The notes under the pieces are model-generated. The model saw only the letters and a list, made by a program, of their open reading frames with translations, did no database searches and had not been told where the DNA came from. 64,000 nt of DNA from Pleurodeles waltl. Its lineage: Eukaryota; Chordata; Amphibia; Caudata; Salamandridae. The stretch lies in assembly GCF_031143425.1 (NCBI RefSeq), contig NC_090439.1, forward strand, positions 641,949,465 through 642,013,464, written 5' to 3'. Positions 20,800 through 30,728 of this stretch are shown here, in pieces (position 1 is the stretch's first letter; the number at the start of each line of letters is the position of its first letter). The position numbers and the translations under genes were made by a program.

Positions 20800-22655
20800 C
20801 GTTCTGCGGGATCATGTCCGTCCAGTTGGAGGGAGGATTCGTTTTCATCTCCCTCACTTGCTTTCCATCACCACGGACAAGTGGGTCCTGCAGATTATAC
20901 GGAAGGGCTACTACCTTCCCTTCCAGTCTTTCCCTCCGACAAAGGAATGGCTGATGGAGGGCCATCTAGCTTTGCTCCGCGAGGAAGTTACAGCTCTCTT
21001 GGCCAAGGGAGCCATAGAAAGAGTCCCGATATCAGAAGTAGGCAGTGGTTGTTATTCCAGCTACGTTCTGATTCCCAAAAAGAACAAAGGCCTCCGCCCT
21101 ATCTTAGATTTAAGGGACGTCAATCTCTTCCTCAAGAAGGAGAAATTTAAGATGCTCACTCTTGCTCAGGTTTTGTCTGCCTTAGACCAAGGAGACTGGA
21201 TGTTAGCGCTGGATTTGCAGGATGCATATTTCCATATTCCTATCCTGCCAGCCCACAGGCATTACCTCCAGTTCAAGGTGGGCCATGAGCACTTTCAGTT
21301 TACTGTGCTTCCTTTCGGCCTCACCAGTGCCCCTCAGGTGTTCACAAAGGTGATGGCAGTGGTGGCAGCTCATTTGCGCAGGTCAGGGATTTCAGTCTTT
21401 CCCTACCTAGACGATTGGCTGTTGAAGGCTCCTACGCCCCAGGCTCTTGTCACCCACCTCCAAGCAATGGCGGACCTCTTGCATTCGCTGGGGTTCACTA
21501 TAAATGTGGACAAGTCACACCTGACTCCCTCTCAGAAGCTCACTTTCATCTGAGCTGTTCTAGACACAGTTCAGTATCGGCTTATCCTCCCGAACAGTGG
21601 GTCCAGGATATTCAGGTTATGATACCGATGTTTCGGCCTCTATCCTGGATCTCGGTGAGACAGACTCTGAGGCTGCTGGGACTCATGGCTTCCTGCATCC
21701 TGTTGGTCAAGCATGCCAGATGGTGCATGAGGGCCCTGCAGTGGGACCTGAAGTTCCAATGGGCACAGCATCAGGAACATCTTACTGACATGGTTCAGAT
21801 CTCGGAGGGGACTGCGAATGATCTGCAGTGGTGGTTAGTGAATTGCGAGTGGGTCAAAGGCAGACCCCTCTCCCTTCCCCAACCAGATCTAACGGTAGTG
21901 ACAGATGCGTCACTTCTGGGATGGGGCGGCCATCTGGGGGAGGTGGAGATCAGAGGTCACTGGTCTCCGACGGAATCTGGGCTCCACATCAACTTGCTGG
22001 AGCTTCGGGCGATCCGGCTAGCATTAAAAGCATTTCTTCCTGTTGTGAAAGGGAAGGTGGTGCAGGAGTTCATGGACAACACTACCGCAATGTGGTACTG
22101 CAACAAGCAGCGCAGGGTGGGGTCGTGGACCCTTTGTCAAGAGGCTTTACGTCTCTGCACATGGCTGGAACAGGTTCTCTGAACGCCAGAGCAGACGAAC
22201 TCAGCTGAAAATGCTTAGAGGATCACAAATGGTGTCTCCATTCGGAGGTGGCGCAAGGACTCTTTCAGCAGTGGGGAGAGCCTTGGTTAGATCTCTTCGC
22301 CTCCGCAGAGAACGTGCAATGTCAGCAGTTTTGCGCGTTGGAGTTTCCAAGGGGGCTATCGCTAGGCGACTCTTTTAGTTGCAAGTGGAGTTCAGGCCTC
22401 CTTTACGCCTCTCCGCCTATACCACTTCTGCCCAGAGTTCTCAAGAAAATCAAGAACGACCAGGCCCAAGTAATCCTAGTGGCTCTGGATTGGGCACGGA
22501 GAGTTTGGTATCCAGAGCTTCTCAAAATGAGCATCGGTCCTCCAATCAGGCTGCCTCTTCGGGAGGATCTTCTGTCGCAGCAGCAGGGGAATGTTCTCCA
22601 CCCGAACCTGTCAACTCTGCCCCTTCATGTGTGGAGATTGAGAGGCAACAGTTGA
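20800..22655 (+). pseudogene. DIRS reverse transcriptase and RNase H
   Basis: The RT frame (open from 20270) becomes meaningful at about 20800, overlapping the gag end. Blocks are KGAIERVP, SSYVLIPKKNKGLRPILDL near 21060, LALDLQDAYFHIPI near 21210 (Asp block A), PFGLTSAP near 21315, and YLDDWL near 21403 (catalytic YLDD). A TGA at 21551-21553 and a shift near 21580 break the link to RNase H, which shows VTDASLLGWGG near 21900, LELRAIRLAL near 22000 and MDNTTA near 22075. Another stop at 22180 precedes the C-terminal part (EPWLDLFASAEN near 22280), which ends at 22655. RT and RNase H would copy element RNA. Confidence 0.88.
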
Positions 22656-23683
22656 TGGTTTATGACCTCCCTCCCGAAGTCTGTGATGTCATTCTGGCAG
22701 CCAGACGTCCCTCTACTAAGTCGATCTACGCTTGCCGTTGGAAACGTTTTGTTTCATATTGTACAGAGAGGTCTATTGATCCTCTTTCTTCTTCTCTGTC
22801 TAACATCCTTTTGTTTATATTGTCTCTCACCCAGCAGGGTTCCTCCTTAGGGACTCTCAAGGGCTATCTTGCAGCCTTATCGGCTTTTCTTCAGTTGCCT
22901 GATCAACCATCTTTGTTTAAATCACCTATAGTACAGAGGTTTTTGAAAGGGCTTGTGCATCTATTCCCGCCTGTGCCTTTCGTTATGCCCCAGTGGGATC
23001 TTAATTTGGTTTTTACCTTCCTTATGTGTGCTCCCTTCGAGTCCTTGCATAACTGTCCTCTCCGGCTGCTTACTATTAAGACAGCCTTTTTGGTGGCAAT
23101 TACATCTGCCAGGAGAGTGAGTGAGCTGCAGGCTTTATCTTCAAAGCCACCGTATCTCACGATATATCCTGACAAGGTAGTATTAAGATCTCTTGCCTCT
23201 TTCCTCCCCAAGGTGGTGACCCCTTTCCATCTGGGTCAAAACATCACCCTGCCCACCTTCTTTGCCCCACCGCATCCCTCTAAGGAAGAGGAGTGTCTCC
23301 ATCGGCTGGACCCAAAAAGAGCATTATTGTTCTACTTTGACTGCACTAAAGAGTTCCGGGTGGACGACCAACTCTTTGTGGGGTACGTTGGTGCAAAGAA
23401 GGGTCGGGCAGTGCAGAAACTATCTATTTCGCACTGGGTCATTCTCTGTATAAAAATCTGCTACGCTTTGGCAAAGAAGCAGCCTCCTGAGGGCTTGAGA
23501 GCTCATTATCCTAGGGGGAAAGCTGCTACCACTGCGTTAGCACCTGGCGTTCCGGTGGTGGACATCTGTCAGGCTGCAACGTGGGCTTCTTTGCACAAGT
23601 CTGCAAAACATTACTGCCTGGATAGTCAGGTGAGAAGAGAGGGGCATTTTGCCCGGTCTGTTTTGCACGACTTTCTGGTGTAA
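22379..23683 (+). CDS. DIRS tyrosine recombinase (integrase), intact
   Basis: Open frame of 434 codons; recognisable protein starts at about residue 90 (from 22650, LPPEVCDVILAARRPSTK), and the part before it overlaps the RNase H end, so the true start is unclear. An N-terminal SAM-like core-binding part (TKSIYACRWKRFVSYC) is followed by the catalytic domain: Arg in SARRVSEL (245-246), H376-x2-R379 in AHYPRGKAAT, W402 in AATWAS, and the nucleophile Tyr Y412 in KHYCLDS. All expected catalytic positions are present. It would join circular element DNA to the genome by a phosphotyrosine intermediate. It ends just before the internal complementary region. It is the least damaged gene of the element. 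Confidence 0.9.
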   Translation: MQVEFRPPLRLSAYTTSAQSSQENQERPGPSNPSGSGLGTESLVSRASQNEHRSSNQAASSGGSSVAAAGECSPPEPVNSAPSCVEIERQQLMVYDLPPEVCDVILAARRPSTKSIYACRWKRFVSYCTERSIDPLSSSLSNILLFILSLTQQGSSLGTLKGYLAALSAFLQLPDQPSLFKSPIVQRFLKGLVHLFPPVPFVMPQWDLNLVFTFLMCAPFESLHNCPLRLLTIKTAFLVAITSARRVSELQALSSKPPYLTIYPDKVVLRSLASFLPKVVTPFHLGQNITLPTFFAPPHPSKEEECLHRLDPKRALLFYFDCTKEFRVDDQLFVGYVGAKKGRAVQKLSISHWVILCIKICYALAKKQPPEGLRAHYPRGKAATTALAPGVPVVDICQAATWASLHKSAKHYCLDSQVRREGHFARSVLHDFLV

Positions 23684-23767
23684 AAATCTCCTTCAGACCC
23701 ACTGCCATGGGTTATAGCTTGGGTATCTATTCTAACGTAAGGAAGCTGCAGTTAGAAGTCTCTATCA

Positions 23768-23835
23768 GATGAACAAGTTACTTACCTTCGGTAACGAGGT
23801 ATCTGGTAGAGACTCTATCTAGCTGCAGATTCCTT
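23768..23835 (+). repeat. DIRS internal complementary region
   Basis: This stretch, containing AACAAGTTACTTACCTTCGG and TATCTGGTAGAGACTCTATC, is the near-perfect reverse complement of the last bases of the right terminal repeat (about 24237-24302). In DIRS elements this region templates completion of the ends and formation of the circular intermediate. Confidence 0.85.
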
Positions 23836-23879
23836 ACACCCACCCAAGCCTCCCCGCTCTGCGGATATTTTTCTTATGT

Positions 23880-23935
23880 AGATATATATATATATGTATA
23901 CATGTATTTATGTGTACATATGTATATTTTTGATC
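23880..23935 (+). repeat. AT-rich (TA/TATG) microsatellite
   Basis: Alternating TA and TATG/TACA units between the internal complementary region and the right terminal repeat. Simple repeat. Confidence 0.8.
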
Positions 23936-24069
23936 TTGGCATTTTTTGCCTTTCTTAAAGGCATGAAAGAATTTTTGCTTCAAACAGTCAAAGAGGTAAA
24001 ATCCATAATGGTTGGTTCTTCCATGACTCTGCGCTTCTGGCGTGGCAAGTTGTGGAAAAGAACTGACAT

Positions 24070-24303
24070 ACGCGCGCTGAGACGGCGTCTATATAGACAA
24101 CCGTGATGTCATAGACAGTTCCAACGACACTGACGATGCACGCGGAGTCCGAACAACGCCGCCCGATGGCGCTCGCGGAGGGTACTGCTCAGAAAAAAGT
24201 CCAGATTCGAAGCTGACGCCAGGGAATTCTAAGGTAAGGAATCTGCAGCTAGATAGAGTCTCTACCAGATACCTCGTTACCGAAAGTAAGTAACTTGTTC
24301 TTC
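24070..24303 (-). repeat. DIRS right inverted terminal repeat with extension
   Basis: About 24075-24275 is the inverted partner of the left repeat. The outermost part (24237-24302) extends beyond the left repeat and pairs with the internal complementary region, the asymmetric arrangement expected for DIRS. LINE ORF1 sequence starts directly after it. Confidence 0.85.
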
Positions 24304-25110
24304 TTTGGCTGTTCCTCAAGGCTAAGGGGTTGGGAGAAAAAGGGCTCTGTAAACTAAATCTCATAGTGAAGTTGAGAGAGGAACTAGATCTCAACTCCCT
24401 AGCAATGAGACCATCTATTAACCTCTTACCCCTTACTGTCAATGCAATAGCGTCATAGCTCCACCTCCCTGTCGACAATCTTTCTGCTCTCACAATATCC
24501 GCGCAAATAAGTGATAAACATTGACGATTATGCCTAATCCAATGGATACGTTTATTTTTCAGTGAGTCCCCATGTTCCCCACATGATTGATGCAATTTTG
24601 GCACATTTGTTAAATAGACTGTATATTCCTTGTGGTGCCTTGGACTGAAGGAATTGGGCATCTACCTGGTGAATGCAGAGGTCCGGGTAATTCTCCTCTT
24701 GTGTGTGCCTGACTGTTTATTTCTGTACCCTCGCTGTCTTTGACATTTACCATCACAGTTTCTACCAGACACCTTAACTCCCCAATCTCTTGCATTATCT
24801 TTATCTCTTTTTATTGTAATGTCGGGACTTTGTTGGGCTATTTGCCTATCATCATCCCCCATCCCATGGGCGATCTTTTTTTACCTTTGTGACCCTATAT
24901 TTTTAGTATAGAAGGATCTTTGTATCTGGTGCTTTCTGTGATTTAGACCTAGCACACAGCATGGATTTGGCCTCTTCTATTAAGTCATTTATCTCAGCAA
25001 TGGTACAATTTTCACCTGCGCTTCTTGTTTTCTTAGATTTTCCCCTTCCCCGGGGAAGCTCAGTCACTTTACCTTTTGCCTTGGTCCACAGGCTTAGTTG
25101 GTTTGCTCCT
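24304..25110 (-). pseudogene. LINE ORF1 (- strand), decayed
   Basis: The open stretch 24089-24661 on the - strand reads in its LINE part VYLTNVPKLHQSCGEHGDSL ... KNKRIHWIRHNRQC, matching VPKL ... LVNKCLHWFGKNKNF of the + strand LINE at about 29270-29370. This fixes both as ORF1 of one family. Towards 25110 the - strand continues with a Lys/Arg-rich start (GRGKSKKTRS) and an acidic helix-like part. ORF1 proteins of CR1/L2 LINEs bind RNA; the exact domain was not identified. Frameshifts are present. Confidence 0.5.
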
Positions 25111-25625
25111 GACTAGCTCAACCCCTGCTATTAGTGCCTTTTCACATTGGGGATCCCACCCCTATTTACTGGTATGTCCTTACTTATCTTCCTCAATGGG
25201 CAGTATTTAACACTATCTAATAGGGCCTCTTAAACCTTGTTACACAATTAATTCACTGGGTGGTCAATCAACTACCTCACCAGTCGCTCATATAACCATA
25301 AATTGCTTGCTTAAGGTAGCAGAGTCCACGACAAACTAGCAAGGGATTAAAGAGGGGGGCTCAGCCCAGCCTCCTCCAGGTTTCGACGGGCGTGGACAGG
25401 CCTGCTTCACCTGTGTTCGTCCCGCGCCCAGGGGGAAGAGTCAGCAATATAAGCACGATGTGAACTCCTCCTCCCTCGATGCAGCCGATGACAAGTGAGG
25501 CAGGTTGGAAAATGCAGCAGGGCACTCTGGGACAGGTAGTCCCACCAGGGCAACATTTGCTGCAGGAGAGGCAGACACAGTGACCCTGGGACAGATGGTC
25601 CCACCAGGGTAGAAATGTCGCCCCT
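25111..25625 (-). other. Putative LINE 5' untranslated region, GC-rich
   Basis: CpG- and GC-rich stretch upstream of ORF1 on the - strand with two copies of a CCTGGTGGGAC-type module (about 25525-25555 and 25580-25615). Such a region could be the LINE internal promoter. At 25626 the sequence changes abruptly to AT-rich gypsy pol, which marks the 5' end of the LINE. Confidence 0.4.
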
Positions 25626-26900
25626 CACAATGCCCCCCCAACAATAAGAAGTTTTCAAATTTTGTTTCATTCTAACATTTTCAAAATGACTCTTAAGGCA
25701 TAACTCCATAATTAATTTACCTACGCTTTCTGGGAGAATAACTCTCTCACCTCTCCAGATATTCTCACTCTTTTCACATGTGTCTGGTCTTATTTTCAGA
25801 AATTGTTTCATTTTTGCATCCAGAACCTTTCTGCTTTGCTGTCCCTTTCTGAGATACCCCAACATTTGCAATAGCAGCAAATCATTTTTGTACTTCAGCT
25901 TCCAACCAATGCCTTCTATAGTAGGAATTTTGATTAATGACTTATGATCACATCTCAGAGTGCAACATTTGACCCAAACAAAGGCTTTAAAATGGTCTGC
26001 AGCCCATGCACAATCAATATATTTTTTTGACTAACAGAATACCTCTCTTCCATGGGAGACAGATCTCAAAACACAAGCACTCATTTATTCACGACCATCC
26101 TTCTCCACTTAAGTCAAAACAACATCTAGCCCTTTACAACTTGCATTAGTTGTAATCACACAAGTTGCATTATGGTCAAACTCTTAAAATAAGCCACATT
26201 TTCATGCGTTTCTTCACACTGCAAAAATACAAATCCCATTCTGTTGTCCATTGAAAATGTACACTTACTCTTCAACAATTGTCTGATACATTTTAGCTGC
26301 AAATTTTTTAATGCTATATGGGGCAAAATTCTGCAAGCTCAATAAATTATCGCACTTCATCTTTACAACTAGCAGCTTGTGCATGCCGTATGGTATCAAT
26401 CAAGATCAGTTTGGGCCCAATTTAATTACAAACAGTTACATGCCCCAAAAAGTTTGCACTATCCTCAGAAAATGAACACTTTGAAAATTCCACAGTCAAA
26501 CCTCTTGATTCCAAAATGCCCAGGTCCTCCTCTAATATTTGATCATGTTCAGATGTGTCCTTCCCAAAACCAGAATGTTCTCCTGGAAAATTGCGTTTTC
26601 CCAAAAAGTTGACTTATCAGCTGCTGAAAACCCCCTCCCGAACCAAAAGGCATATGTTTAAATTAATTTTTCCCAAAAACAGTGGCCCCTCATGACATGT
26701 GTAGAGACAACATTTCTATATGGGAATACAATCAAGCCTATAATATATGCACAAAACTGACATATGCATATAGTCACAGAAAAAAATCAGAGGTTACAGG
26801 GATGTTATAGTGAGGTTCTGAATTTACTAATTCGAAACCACAGAAATTCAGCAGTTAGGGTTTGAGTTCTTTGAAGTAACTATAACTCGCTTCCTAAGGT
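25626..26900 (-). pseudogene. Ty3/gypsy pol: RT end, RNase H region and integrase start
   Basis: On the - strand from 26900 downwards: decayed RT with a PFG-like block near 26650, then HDQILEEDLGILESRGLTVE and KCSFSEDSANFLGHV at 26470-26530, the thumb/connection after the lost YxDD box. An RNase H zone follows without clear motifs. Then comes ERVILPESVGKLIMELCLKS with HFENVRMKQNLKTSYCW at 25640-25740, the start of the integrase zinc domain. It stops exactly where the fragment at 10886-11425 resumes (WWPGMD-like), so the two are halves of one element split by the LINE. Confidence 0.65.
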
Positions 26901-26929
26901 AACTAGAACTCATACCCCGGCCATGCACA

Positions 26930-28075
26930 GTTTTTTCTTCAATAATTTGAGTGGTAATATGTCAATTATATTTTTAATGACTTTATAGAAGTTGTCACAA
27001 GTGTTGTAATATCTGGGGTAATTAGCAGTGCATGCCCCCCCCCCTTGCGGTCGCAGTGCCTCCTGCAGTAGCCAGTATTTCTCTAGCAGGCATGGTGCTG
27101 CTTTTAGTAGCAACTCTCTGCTTGCTGGAGCTGTGTATTTATCTGTCTTCCCTGTATGCATATCTGCATGCAGGGAAGACAGATGAAAACTCCGCTAGCT
27201 GCCAAGCGGGACCTATTTGACAGGTCCCGCTTGTCAGAAAGAGGACTTTGTTTTCTTTTGCTTGGCGGTCAGCTCCCACTCAGCAAAAGCAAACAGCTGT
27301 GTACCAGGGGTGGGAACCCCAGGACATAGCAGGAGCTGGCCCTGGGAGAGGAGAGGAGGGTGGCACCAAAGGCCTTCAGTGGCTACTCAAGGCGGCCCCC
27401 CTCCAAAAAGCATAGCTCGGGGTTCTGAAATGGATCCCCTTAATTGTTTTATTGAAGCCCCATGGGGTGGCGGTTCCTGGGGCTGAGGTGCAGCTGCCCG
27501 TCCCCCCAAGTTAAATTTGCTGCTAGCCCCGGGGAGGTGGTGGTCCTCGGGGCTGCAGACGGGGGGTGCGCACCCTTCCCACACAAAATGTGATGAAAGC
27601 CCCGGCGAGGTGGCGGTCCCTGGAACTAAGGGGGCGAGTTTCCCCCTGTATTTAATTGATGAAAGTCCTGGGGAGGTGGCGGTCCCTGGGGCAGCGGTGG
27701 GGCAGGCCTTCCCCCACCAAATTACAATCAACAATGCCCCCGAGACTTGACCCACCCAGGGGCTTAACTAAAGCCTGCGCTTTATGTTTTGTTTTCGTGA
27801 ATCAAAAAAATACTTTTTAGCCCTTGATGATCCCTCTAGCGCCCTACCACCAGAGCAAAAGGGTCAGGGCATCTCTACCCTGACCCCTTTTCTTTCTGTT
27901 TTAACCTTTTTTTCTGCAACTCGGCTCAGGCAGAGTACCAAAATGGCTGTCAACACTTCAGGGTTTGAAGTGTTGGCAGTCAATGAGAGCTGTGCATTTC
28001 GCTGCATGGCTTGTTACAAACCTTCACCTCTGATTTGCATGCAACAAAAAGCGTTTTATGGTTGATCATTATTAA
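26930..28075. mobile_element. Hairpin-rich non-autonomous element with minisatellite core
   Basis: GC-rich island with separate palindromes: 27132-27185 (TCTTCCCTG/CAGGGAAGA arms), 27207-27232 (AGCGGGACCT/AGGTCCCGCT) and 27857-27892 (AAAGGGTCAGGG/CCCTGACCCCTTT), plus the minisatellite below. No real frame. Borders are set by composition change only. It is probably another family of non-autonomous foldback repeat. Confidence 0.5.
27436..27730 (+). repeat. Minisatellite, about 70-bp unit, four copies
   Basis: Four diverged units follow each other, each with GGGGAGGTGGCGGTCCCTGG or close to it; the GGTCC core recurs at 27471, 27541, 27614 and 27680 (spacing 70, 73, 66). Units end in CCTTCCCCCACCAAAT-like sequence. 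Confidence 0.85.
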
Positions 28076-28599
28076 ATGTTTATCAAATGACCGTTCACCA
28101 GATTACTGTGCAAAGAACAGTTTTATCAATACTACCACATAGAACTTTCTACTGACAGGCTATCCAAATGCACTGTGGTTGAGCTGCCACCCTCAAGAAA
28201 CACGATTCCATGGAGGTAAATGGTGTTCTTCAAGAATACCTTGGCTCACCATTGGTAGGTTGATCTGAATAGCAAATCAGTGATCAGAGGCAATTTGCAA
28301 ATTGTTGTTACCTTGGTACAGCACCTTGCCTTTCTTTTGTAATGGTGTTAGTGTAAGAAATGAAAGCAAGATCATGACTTGATCTTTGCCCCGCTCTGAT
28401 AGTAGGTGCAGGCTTAAGTGGGAGTTTAGGAGTCATGGGTAAAAAAAAGAGCCCTAGCAGTCTAAGCCCACATCAATTGACCGGATGCTTCAATGAGTGA
28501 TAGGAGTTGTGTCCAATGAAATAGAACTTACGGAGAGGAGGCTGTCATAAGATGCAGGGGTGAACCTACAACAGGTTCGGCCAGATAACCCCCTTATGC
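28076..28599. other. No feature recognised
   Basis: Mixed-composition sequence between the hairpin element and the + strand LINE. No frame or terminal repeat was seen. The last part may already be LINE 5' sequence. Confidence 0.4.
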
Positions 28600-29869
28600 C
28601 ATCTGATATTAATAAGTTTTATAAGGCTCCATCAAGTGTGCTAACCGGGGGACTGGACATAAAATGTAAATGTGGACCAGGAGGCTGTGTCCCTTAAGGA
28701 CTGTGCCTTGGGAGAAAAACAAGTCAAGAAGAGGTAGAATAGGACTCAGAGGACCCAGCAGAGCAACCCTAATACTTTTAGTGTCAATGCCCCAAACCAA
28801 GATAAAACTAGTGATAGCGCAGTCTCTTCATCCTATTGGGAAAAAGTCTGGCCCTGGCCAACCTAGTAAATGAGGTGGTGGACAGGGTTAAGGGGATTCT
28901 CAATGTGGAACTTGCACCACTAGTGGAACTCCTTGCTAAGATGGAACAAGTGCTTAATATCACTGTTGACTCACATTTTCAGTCCTGCAGGTGGTGTGTG
29001 GTACTTCTATATCCTTTTCTGGAGCTGTAATTGGCCCTGCAGTGTCAGCTCCAGAGTATTCTACCCCAACCAAGAGGCGTAATCAATCTTCTTCTTTACC
29101 AGCATCTACGGCTATGCCATCTATTCCCGTCGAAGGTGGCCTCGGTGGTGATCTCACTTTTGGGGGGCTGGTGGTGGAAGGGTGGACAAGTTCTGTGGTA
29201 ATACTCAAAGCACCTCTTCCACTATCATTAACTTGTCCCTAGCATCGTGCCCCTATGTTGTTGTCCTGTTGAGGGTCCCAAAGTTAAGGGAAGGCCAGTT
29301 TAAATCACACATGGAACTGGTTAACAAATGTTTGCATTGGTTTGGTAAAAATAAGAATTTTCCAGCTAGTCCATCACAGAAGATAAAATGGACACATTAA
29401 GGTGGGTGGATTGGTCCAGGTGGGGCTAATCACTCAAGAGATTGCATAATTGTTAATGTTTATGATCCAGAGATTGTGCTCAGGTTATTGAGTGATGACT
29501 GGCAGCACCAGGAGGAGGGATCACAAATTGTGTTCCTGCCATGGTGTGACTTCTACAAACGTATTCTCTGTCCAAAGCACCCCCCTTTTTTGTCTAAGGC
29601 TAGGCACTAGCCCAGGTTGGCTGGGTTCCAAAGAAGGGCAGTAGGACAACATGGGCTTTACAATGTACTTGCCCATAATCGTTTTAGTGCATTAGAGGAG
29701 GTTGATTGGCTAGTCTCTTCTGTTTTTGTCTGATGGTGCCAGAGTTATTGATTCTCATCCCTCACCACAGCCAAGCATAGGAAGGATTGTGAGGTCTGTA
29801 ATCCATTGTTCACCCACTACAGGGGGGTGTGGGAAGAGAAGGGGAGAACAATTCTGCAAATGGCGCTGA
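28600..29869 (+). pseudogene. LINE ORF1 (+ strand), decayed
   Basis: Same family as the - strand LINE. A frame at 28836-29030 carries VNEVVDRVKGILNVELAPL and LVELLAKMEQVL, a helix that could be a coiled coil. Near 29260-29370 lies RVPKLREGQFKSHMELVNKC with HWFGKNKNF, the part shared with the other copy. The stretch to 29869 holds more broken ORF1. Several stops and shifts are present. Confidence 0.5.
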
Positions 29870-30728
29870 TCTGAACAGGTCACAATTGTTTCATGGAATG
29901 TGACTGGCCTAGTGTCTAAAGCAGGCCTTCCTGATTGGGGTGCCTATATTGACGATTTTGACATCTGTCCATTTCAGGAAATGTGGCATACATCACCTTT
30001 GTTTAGGGTAGGATACCAGAAGTTTATGTACCTGCGGTTGCTAATCCATGTGGATGCCCCTCGGGGGGTCTGATAGTATTGGGAAAGATCTCACTCAACT
30101 GCAAGGTTGAAAGAATAAAGGTAGACTCGTATGATGTTTGAGGGTTGCGCTTGCACCTAGATAAGTATGCCTGTGTTAAAATCTACAAGGTATATGCAAG
30201 AAGGTTGTTAGGTGGTAGGGCTTCACCCACCTTGGCAAATATAGAAAATGTTCAGAAAGCTAGAAACAACTCAGGATATGTCATCACAGCTGGTGATTTT
30301 AATACCACGTTTGAGCTACTAGCTCATGATATGTTCCTCACGGTAGATGAGGGTGAGAAGTGGGGATTCCTCAGCTGGATCTTCCCCCGGTTAAAAGGTG
30401 GACAGAAGTGACCCTTCAACTTAAGGCTTTAACAATATAGTATGGCTTAAGAGCTTTAAATGGTAGAACGTTGTCAGATAGGAATGGGGCCCCTACATTT
30501 AATAAACTCTCTTGTGAAAGTCGTATAGATTATATACTAGTGGATGTAAGGCTGTGGGGTTATATTGAAAACATGGTTATCGATAGCAGAATTGAAAGTG
30601 ATCATAGACCCTTAAACATCTCTGTGTGTCCTATGTGGGAGAAACACATGATAGGTGCCATATTTCGATTTTCTACCAAGGATGTGCAGATAGCAAATTA
30701 CAGACGGCACCTTAAGTGGCTAAAATAG
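29870..30728 (+). pseudogene. LINE APE-type endonuclease (+ strand)
   Basis: Starts with VTIVSWNVTGLVSKAGLPDW near 29885-29940, then FDICPFQEMWH near 29955. After a frameshift, YVITAGDFNTTFE near 30275 supplies the catalytic GDFN block, SCESRIDYILVD near 30510 the next, and ESDHRPL near 30600 the terminal SDH motif. All key endonuclease blocks are recognisable although split over three frames. The enzyme nicks target DNA to prime LINE reverse transcription. Confidence 0.75.

Larger units (their letters stand above)
18571..24303 (+). mobile_element. DIRS-type tyrosine-recombinase retrotransposon, nearly complete
   Basis: Order on the + strand: left inverted terminal repeat, gag with a zinc motif and RS-rich stretch, overlapping RT-RNase H, tyrosine recombinase, internal complementary region, right inverted terminal repeat. 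The terminal repeats are inverted, which is diagnostic of DIRS as opposed to LTR elements. DIRS elements integrate by a recombinase and make no target duplication; none is seen. It lies between the LINE ORF2 start (left) and ORF1 (right), i.e. in the inter-ORF region of a - strand LINE. Gag and RT have a few frameshifts and a stop, while the recombinase is fully open, so the copy is recent but defective. Confidence 0.9.

Noticed and set aside
20380..20954. C-terminal part of the 680-codon DIRS frame as genuine Gag
   Set aside because: The conserved Gag block lies in another frame from about 20375 on; this stretch is out-of-frame reading.
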